Assembly: GCA_000283635.1 (NCBI GenBank)
Contig: HE613569.1
Coordinates: 1,451,501-1,515,500 of the forward strand
DNA from: Streptococcus macedonicus ACA-DC 198
GTDB taxonomy: Bacteria; Bacillota; Bacilli; Lactobacillales; Streptococcaceae
Length of the DNA: 64,000 nucleotides
Direction of reading: 5' to 3'
Shown: in pieces, positions 60,476-64,000 of the stretch
How positions within the stretch are numbered: position 1 is the first letter of the stretch
Layout: each line of letters begins with the position of its first letter
Made by a program: the position numbers and the translations under genes
Notes under the pieces: generated by a model
What the model was told of the DNA's origin: nothing
The model's database searches: none
The model's input: the letters and a program-made list of their open reading frames with translations, nothing else

Positions 60476-61057
60476 CTGGCAAAATATACGCGTGAAAAAA
60501 TCATCGATGCTTTCTTTGCATTGGCTTCAGAAAATCCAGAGAAAGCAAATTTTAAAATTTCCGAGATTGCTTCAAAAGCTAGCATTTCAAGACAGGCCAT
60601 TTATCAAAAACATTTTAAAAATTTCAATGAAATTATATTGTATATCCATAATCTCATCGATAAAGAGATTTGCCAAGTATTTAATAATTATAATCCCTCC
60701 AGTAATATCAAACCTTTAGATTATATAGCTGAAAATGTTTTACCAGCAATTTGGAATGAGAGACGGTGGATAAGGTGTCTCTATACTACAAATATCGATC
60801 CTAATTTTGAAGATTTTATTGTATCTACTTACACTAAATGAGGTGCTTCAAATATTGTCCCAAAAGAAGGATAATTCAATCTCTCAAATGAAGAAGTGGT
60901 TCAACTCGTTACATTACTTACTGTAGTTGTTATTAAAAATTGGATTACTCAAGTTAATCCTTCTCCACCTAAGCAATTTAAATGAGAATTTTTGAGGCTT
61001 ATCAGAACACCTATTTATGAATATATCAATCATACAGCTGTTACCGTCTCTGATTAA
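60476..61057 (+). pseudogene. TetR/AcrR-family regulator, three in-frame stops
   Basis: One frame of 194 codons reads AKYTREKIIDAFFAL, a TetR HTH (FKISEIASKASISRQAIYQKHF), and a ligand-domain tail. It has stops at 60839–60841 (TGA), 60872–60874 (TAA) and 60983–60985 (TGA). The start is CTG at 60476 with GGGGG upstream. The HTH is intact but the domain needed for ligand/dimer contact is cut. Confidence 0.85.
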
Positions 61058-61097
61058 ATACCCAAAATGTCCCTAACATAAAGTTAGATATGATTTT

Positions 61098-61853
61098 TCA
61101 CTCCACCACCAACTCACTGATATTCTCAATTACTTTGGCGTTCATAGTATTGAGGGGTTCAATTTCTGATTGGTTGTATGGGAATGTGTTAAGCAGAATA
61201 CCGTCGATGCCTGCTGCTTGTGCGATTGTCATGTCGCTGGTGAAATCATTGCCAACCATAACGGTTTCTTCTGGATTAAGTTGATTGTCGTTCAAGACCA
61301 GATTCATGAATTCAACTTGTGGTTTTTTCATTTTGTAATCAGACGAGATGTAAATCTTATCAAGAAATTCTCTGCAGCCTGTCATTTCAATTTCAGCTTG
61401 GGTGAAAGCTCGCTGGGCATTTGACAATAAAATAACTGTTGCTCCTACTTCTTTAAGTGTTTTCAAAGTCGCTAAGGTATTTTCGTAAGTTTGTAATTTT
61501 TTGCGTGACAACATTCTAAAAGTTTGGGCAATTAGATTTCCCCATGTTTCAAGGTCTAGAATAATGCTATCTGTGGCGTGTTTGTTCGGTGCTTCTAACA
61601 GCAATTCAATAAAAACAACCACCAAATCAACCTCAACATGTTCTAACTGAGAACGTTTGCGTAATTGATTTTCTTGACGTTTAATATGGTTATCGTAATT
61701 TGCTTTAAGCTCCGCAGCAGAATAATCAGCGCCATAAGCGGCATAAAGCGCAGCCATTTGCTCCCAAAGCTTCTCGTCGTCCTCGTCTGTCCAAATATCT
61801 ACAAGTGTGCCATAAAAGTCAAAAATGTAATTCTTATATTGTAAATCTGCCAT
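61098..61853 (-). CDS. HAD hydrolase (haloacid dehalogenase-like)
   Basis: 251-aa HAD. Motif I is IFDFYGTLVDIW (D and Y at the +2 position as in haloacid dehalogenase-type HADs), ILLSNAQRAF (II), YKMKKPQVEF (III) and VMVGNDFTSDMTIAQAAG (IV). Substrate unknown. Separate from the other HADs of the window. Confidence 0.88.
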   Translation of the reverse strand: MADLQYKNYIFDFYGTLVDIWTDEDDEKLWEQMAALYAAYGADYSAAELKANYDNHIKRQENQLRKRSQLEHVEVDLVVVFIELLLEAPNKHATDSIILDLETWGNLIAQTFRMLSRKKLQTYENTLATLKTLKEVGATVILLSNAQRAFTQAEIEMTGCREFLDKIYISSDYKMKKPQVEFMNLVLNDNQLNPEETVMVGNDFTSDMTIAQAAGIDGILLNTFPYNQSEIEPLNTMNAKVIENISELVVE

Positions 61854-62002
61854 TTTTCCTCACCTTTTTAATGATTATGATTATGATTACGTTTCCAATT
61901 TTCATTATAAAGAAAAATATGTGATTTGGCTAGACTTAGAATGTCAAAGAAAGCTACTTTATGCTACAATGTGAGTAAGTATTATATTCAAAAGGAATTG
62001 CT

Positions 62003-62146
62003 ATGTCAAAAAATATTGTCTATTTCATTTCTGCTATCATCTTTTTAGCTTATGGCTTATTAGAGCTCAAAGCAATCTTTATTATTCTGGGAATTGTTTT
62101 TGGAGTGATTGGGGTAGCAGACTATCTCAACCATAAAGGAAAATGA
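62003..62146 (+). CDS. Small hydrophobic protein (47 aa)
   Basis: MSKNIVYFISAIIFLAYGLL, then AIFIILGIVFGVIGVADYLN and HKGK; two likely membrane helices with a polar end. AAGGAAT lies 5 bases upstream, and a terminator overlaps its end. TACAAT at about 61965 may be its -10. Function unknown. Confidence 0.65.
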   Translation: MSKNIVYFISAIIFLAYGLLELKAIFIILGIVFGVIGVADYLNHKGK

Positions 62147-62167
62147 AATCGCTGAAAAAGCGATTTT
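62146..62167 (+). terminator. Terminator after the small protein gene
   Basis: AAATCGCT and AGCGATTT pair around GAAAA, then T residues. Confidence 0.8.
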
Positions 62168-62199
62168 TTCTTGATATTCTGCTTAGTTTTGGATAAAAT

Positions 62200-62233
62200 T
62201 TAGTCAACCTAAATATAATTATAAGTTAACTAA
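62200..62233 (+). promoter_or_regulatory. Candidate BirA operator over the bioY promoter
   Basis: TTAGTCAAC (62200–62208) and GTTAACTAA (62225–62233) form an inverted repeat with 16 bases between, which include TATAAT (62214–62219). This matches the architecture of Firmicute BirA operators. Confidence 0.55.
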
Positions 62234-62263
62234 AATAGGCAAGAAGATTTTATATCTAGAAAT

Positions 62264-62791
62264 ATGCTTTTAACGCTCATCTTCCCAGCATTTGGTGCTG
62301 CTTTGACTGCAATACTTTCACAGATTGTAATTCCTATCGGAACGGTTCCGTTTACGCTTAAAACACTTGCTATTGGGCTTATCGCGTCGATTTTCCGTCC
62401 ACGTGAAGCCACGCTCAGTGTGGCGCTTTATCTGCTACTTGGTGCTATTGGGCTTCCTGTTTTCGCAGGTGGTAGCGGAGGTATTGCGGTATTATCAGGT
62501 CCAACATCTGGTTTTCTCTGGGGCTTTCTTTTCTACGCTGCCTTAACTTCTTACCTAACCAATATGGAGCCCTCTTTGGTTAAGATTTTTGTTAGCAATC
62601 TACTCGGTAATTGTTTAGCTTTTATTTGCGGAGTGATTGGCTTACATTTTTTAGCAAATATGAGCTGGCAAGCTGCTTTCTTAGCTGGCGTTGTACCTTT
62701 CATCATTCCTGAAATTGGAAAACTTCTAGCTATTACAGCTATCAGTAAACCTTTATTTATCTCTCTAAAAAATACTGCCTATTTTGCATAA
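62264..62791 (+). CDS. bioY: Biotin transporter substrate-binding subunit BioY
   Basis: 175-aa S-component of the ECF biotin transporter. About six membrane helices; family signatures are AALTAILSQIVIPIG, VPFTLKTLAIGL, FRPREATLSVALYLLLGAIGLPVFAGGSGG and SGPTSGFLWGF. The start at ATG 62264 is unsure; no clear ribosome binding site. Probably repressed by BirA when biotin is present (see operator). Confidence 0.9.
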   Translation: MLLTLIFPAFGAALTAILSQIVIPIGTVPFTLKTLAIGLIASIFRPREATLSVALYLLLGAIGLPVFAGGSGGIAVLSGPTSGFLWGFLFYAALTSYLTNMEPSLVKIFVSNLLGNCLAFICGVIGLHFLANMSWQAAFLAGVVPFIIPEIGKLLAITAISKPLFISLKNTAYFA

Positions 62792-62796
62792 AAAAG

Positions 62797-62823
62797 AGTT
62801 GACAGATGAAAAATCTGCCAACT
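62797..62823. terminator. Terminator between bioY and ydbC
   Basis: AGTTG-CAGAT pairs with ATCTG-CAACT, with A and T runs on the flanks. Confidence 0.75.
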
Positions 62824-62836
62824 TTTTATCTCTAAC

Positions 62837-63049
62837 TTAGCCGCGGAAAGCGTCTAAGATGATTTTAAATTCATCATTTGTGAGTGTCACACCTTTGCCC
62901 ATTTTGCTGTGATCTGGGCTCCATGAACGAATATCAAATTTTGGCTCTGCTCCGTTAAAACTGACACGGTTCAATTCTTTTGTCCAACCTTTATCGCTCT
63001 CAGATAGGGTAAGTAAGTGTTCAACAATTTCAAATTTAAATTCTGACAT
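62837..63049 (-). CDS. YdbC/PC4-like single-stranded DNA-binding protein
   Basis: 70 aa. FKFEIVEHLLTLSES, GWTKELNRVSFNGAEPKFDIRSW and KGVTLTNDEF are the PC4/YdbC pattern. L. lactis YdbC binds ssDNA in a PC4-like fold; role in cells unknown. It has GGAGG upstream. Confidence 0.85.
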   Translation of the reverse strand: MSEFKFEIVEHLLTLSESDKGWTKELNRVSFNGAEPKFDIRSWSPDHSKMGKGVTLTNDEFKIILDAFRG

Positions 63050-63171
63050 AATAAATCTTCCTCCTAATATATATATTCGTAAAAAAACTTTCTAAACTTT
63101 AGATTATTTATTTTTTTAGCACATTGTCAAGGCAAGTGCAACAAGATCTTGAATAGGCTAGTATTCCATTG

Positions 63172-64000
63172 TTAGGTTGTTTGGGCTAGCCCAAACAGAA
63201 ATTTTGCAGTTTTGTAATGATGGAGTCGTCTAGGCCTCTCATTGATAGCTTAGATATAATGTACGAGTTCCTTTTCGGTTAATGAGTTGAAAGATTGTCC
63301 TTTAGGGAGAAATTCTCTCAAAAGACCCTTAAAGTTCTCTTTTGTTCCTCTTTCATGAGAGGAATAAGGATGGGCGAAGGAAATATCAACCTCTTCTAAA
63401 TCCGATAAGAGACTGAATTCAGAGCCGTTATCTGATGTGATAGAAGTAATAGGGTGTTCAGCCAAGAGTTTTTACAACTTCATTGATGGTTTCTGCTTGT
63501 TTATTCGGTAGCTTACACGCCAAGGCAAATCGTGTTTGACGTTCGACCAAGGTCATGATAACAGCCTCTCCTTTGGTCTTTTGACCGAGAAGTAGATCAA
63601 CCCCCAGCGTCCAAACTCAGAACGGTTATTAATCATTTCTGGACGCTCTTCAATAGATTTTCCAAGGGTCTTCTTATTGACTGTTGTTTGATATTTAGAC
63701 CACTTTCTGATACTCACCATCTTCGGTAAATCTATTGGCTTGATAGAAATAAAACAAGCTGCGATATAGCGATATAATGTCTTCGTTGAAGGAATGGTTT
63801 CTGTTGGCTGTTCCTCTTTGTATTCGTGAACAAACGTATCTACACTATGTCGACGAACATTGGACCTAACAGCCTTATCTAGTTTTTCAAAGAAAGTCAG
63901 AGAGCACTGCTTTAATTTCAGTTAGGTCCTCTTTTTCCGATTTTCTTCATAGATACGTTGACCACTGTCAGCGAAATAGGTTTGATAATAAATTTGTTTT
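63172..64000 (-). pseudogene. Decayed IS30-family transposase (runs off the window)
   Basis: Minus-strand pieces show AVIMTLVERQTRFALACKLP, ITSITSDNGSEF, AHPYSSHERGTKENFKGLLR and NERPRRLHHYKTAKFLF, the DDE core and C-terminus of IS30 transposases. A TAA (63250–63252) and frameshifts near 63470 and 63600 break it. A perfect 16-base palindrome TTTGGGCTAGCCCAAA (63180–63195) lies near its 3' end, inside the coding frame. It is more divergent from the other IS30 element. Confidence 0.85.

Noticed and set aside
60839..60985. TGA codons at tryptophan-like positions as sign of UGA recoding
   Set aside because: Only in a pseudogene that also has a TAA; the intact genes of the window use TGA as stop, and prfB (RF2) is present.
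63178..63197. Perfect palindrome TTTGGGCTAGCCCAAA as an operator or attachment site
   Set aside because: It lies inside the 3' end of the decayed IS30 transposase frame, so it is best seen as part of the element.

Overview
The window looks like a low-GC Firmicute chromosome, most probably a Streptococcus of the bovis/equinus or a related group. The reasons are the gene orders rodA–HAD–gyrB–ezrA, prfB–ftsE–ftsX, HAD–murM–murN, ppc–ftsW–tuf–tpiA and dinG–(DUF5590)–aspC–asnS, a short-form HisG paired with HisZ, and a histidine operon under a T-box. The species call is inference; no rRNA or other marker is present.

Layout. 1–3.2 kb: T-box leader then hisC-hisZ-hisG-hisD (hisD runs off the left edge). 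3.3–4.0 kb: broken nucleosidase. 4.1–9.8 kb: cell division and envelope block ezrA, gyrB, HAD, rodA. 9.9–14.5 kb: tRNA-Arg, rplS, a ClC-type channel, chorismate mutase, a TVP38 protein and a decayed sufB. 14.7–22.6 kb: flavodoxin, adenosine deaminase, then the dinG–tseB-like–aspC–chagasin–asnS operon. 22.7–25.5 kb: three broken genes (two esterases, one ATP-grasp enzyme). 25.9–30.1 kb: two hydrolases, then ftsX/ftsE/prfB, the last with a programmed +1 frameshift. 30.4–36.2 kb: HAD remnant, phosphoesterase, an MgtA-type P-type ATPase behind a yybP-ykoY (manganese) riboswitch, DUF1934, TauE/SafE. 36.2–41 kb: HD hydrolase, Cof phosphatase, murM, murN. 41–45.6 kb: a degenerate IS630-family element, tpiA, tuf and an IS30-family element. 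45.6–51.3 kb: an ECF sigma/anti-sigma pair, ftsW, ppc. 51.7–57.3 kb: pepF, glutathione peroxidase, a muramidase and an amidase, broken ybaK, a phosphatase. 57.3–64 kb: HAD, lysS, broken tetR, HAD, bioY with a BirA-like operator, ydbC, and a decayed IS30 element at the right edge.

Three themes stand out. First, peptidoglycan and division functions are unusually dense: RodA, FtsW, EzrA, FtsEX, MurM/MurN, a TseB-like protein, a GH25 muramidase and an amidase. Second, at least eight chromosomal genes plus three transposases are broken, which suggests ongoing genome reduction, or in part homopolymer sequencing errors. Third, about eight genes have a -10 box only 6–9 bases upstream of the start codon and no usable Shine-Dalgarno, which predicts leaderless mRNAs. 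The best candidate for an unusual regulatory system is the ECF sigma/anti-sigma pair with its own ECF-type promoter, set between ftsW and an insertion sequence next to tuf.
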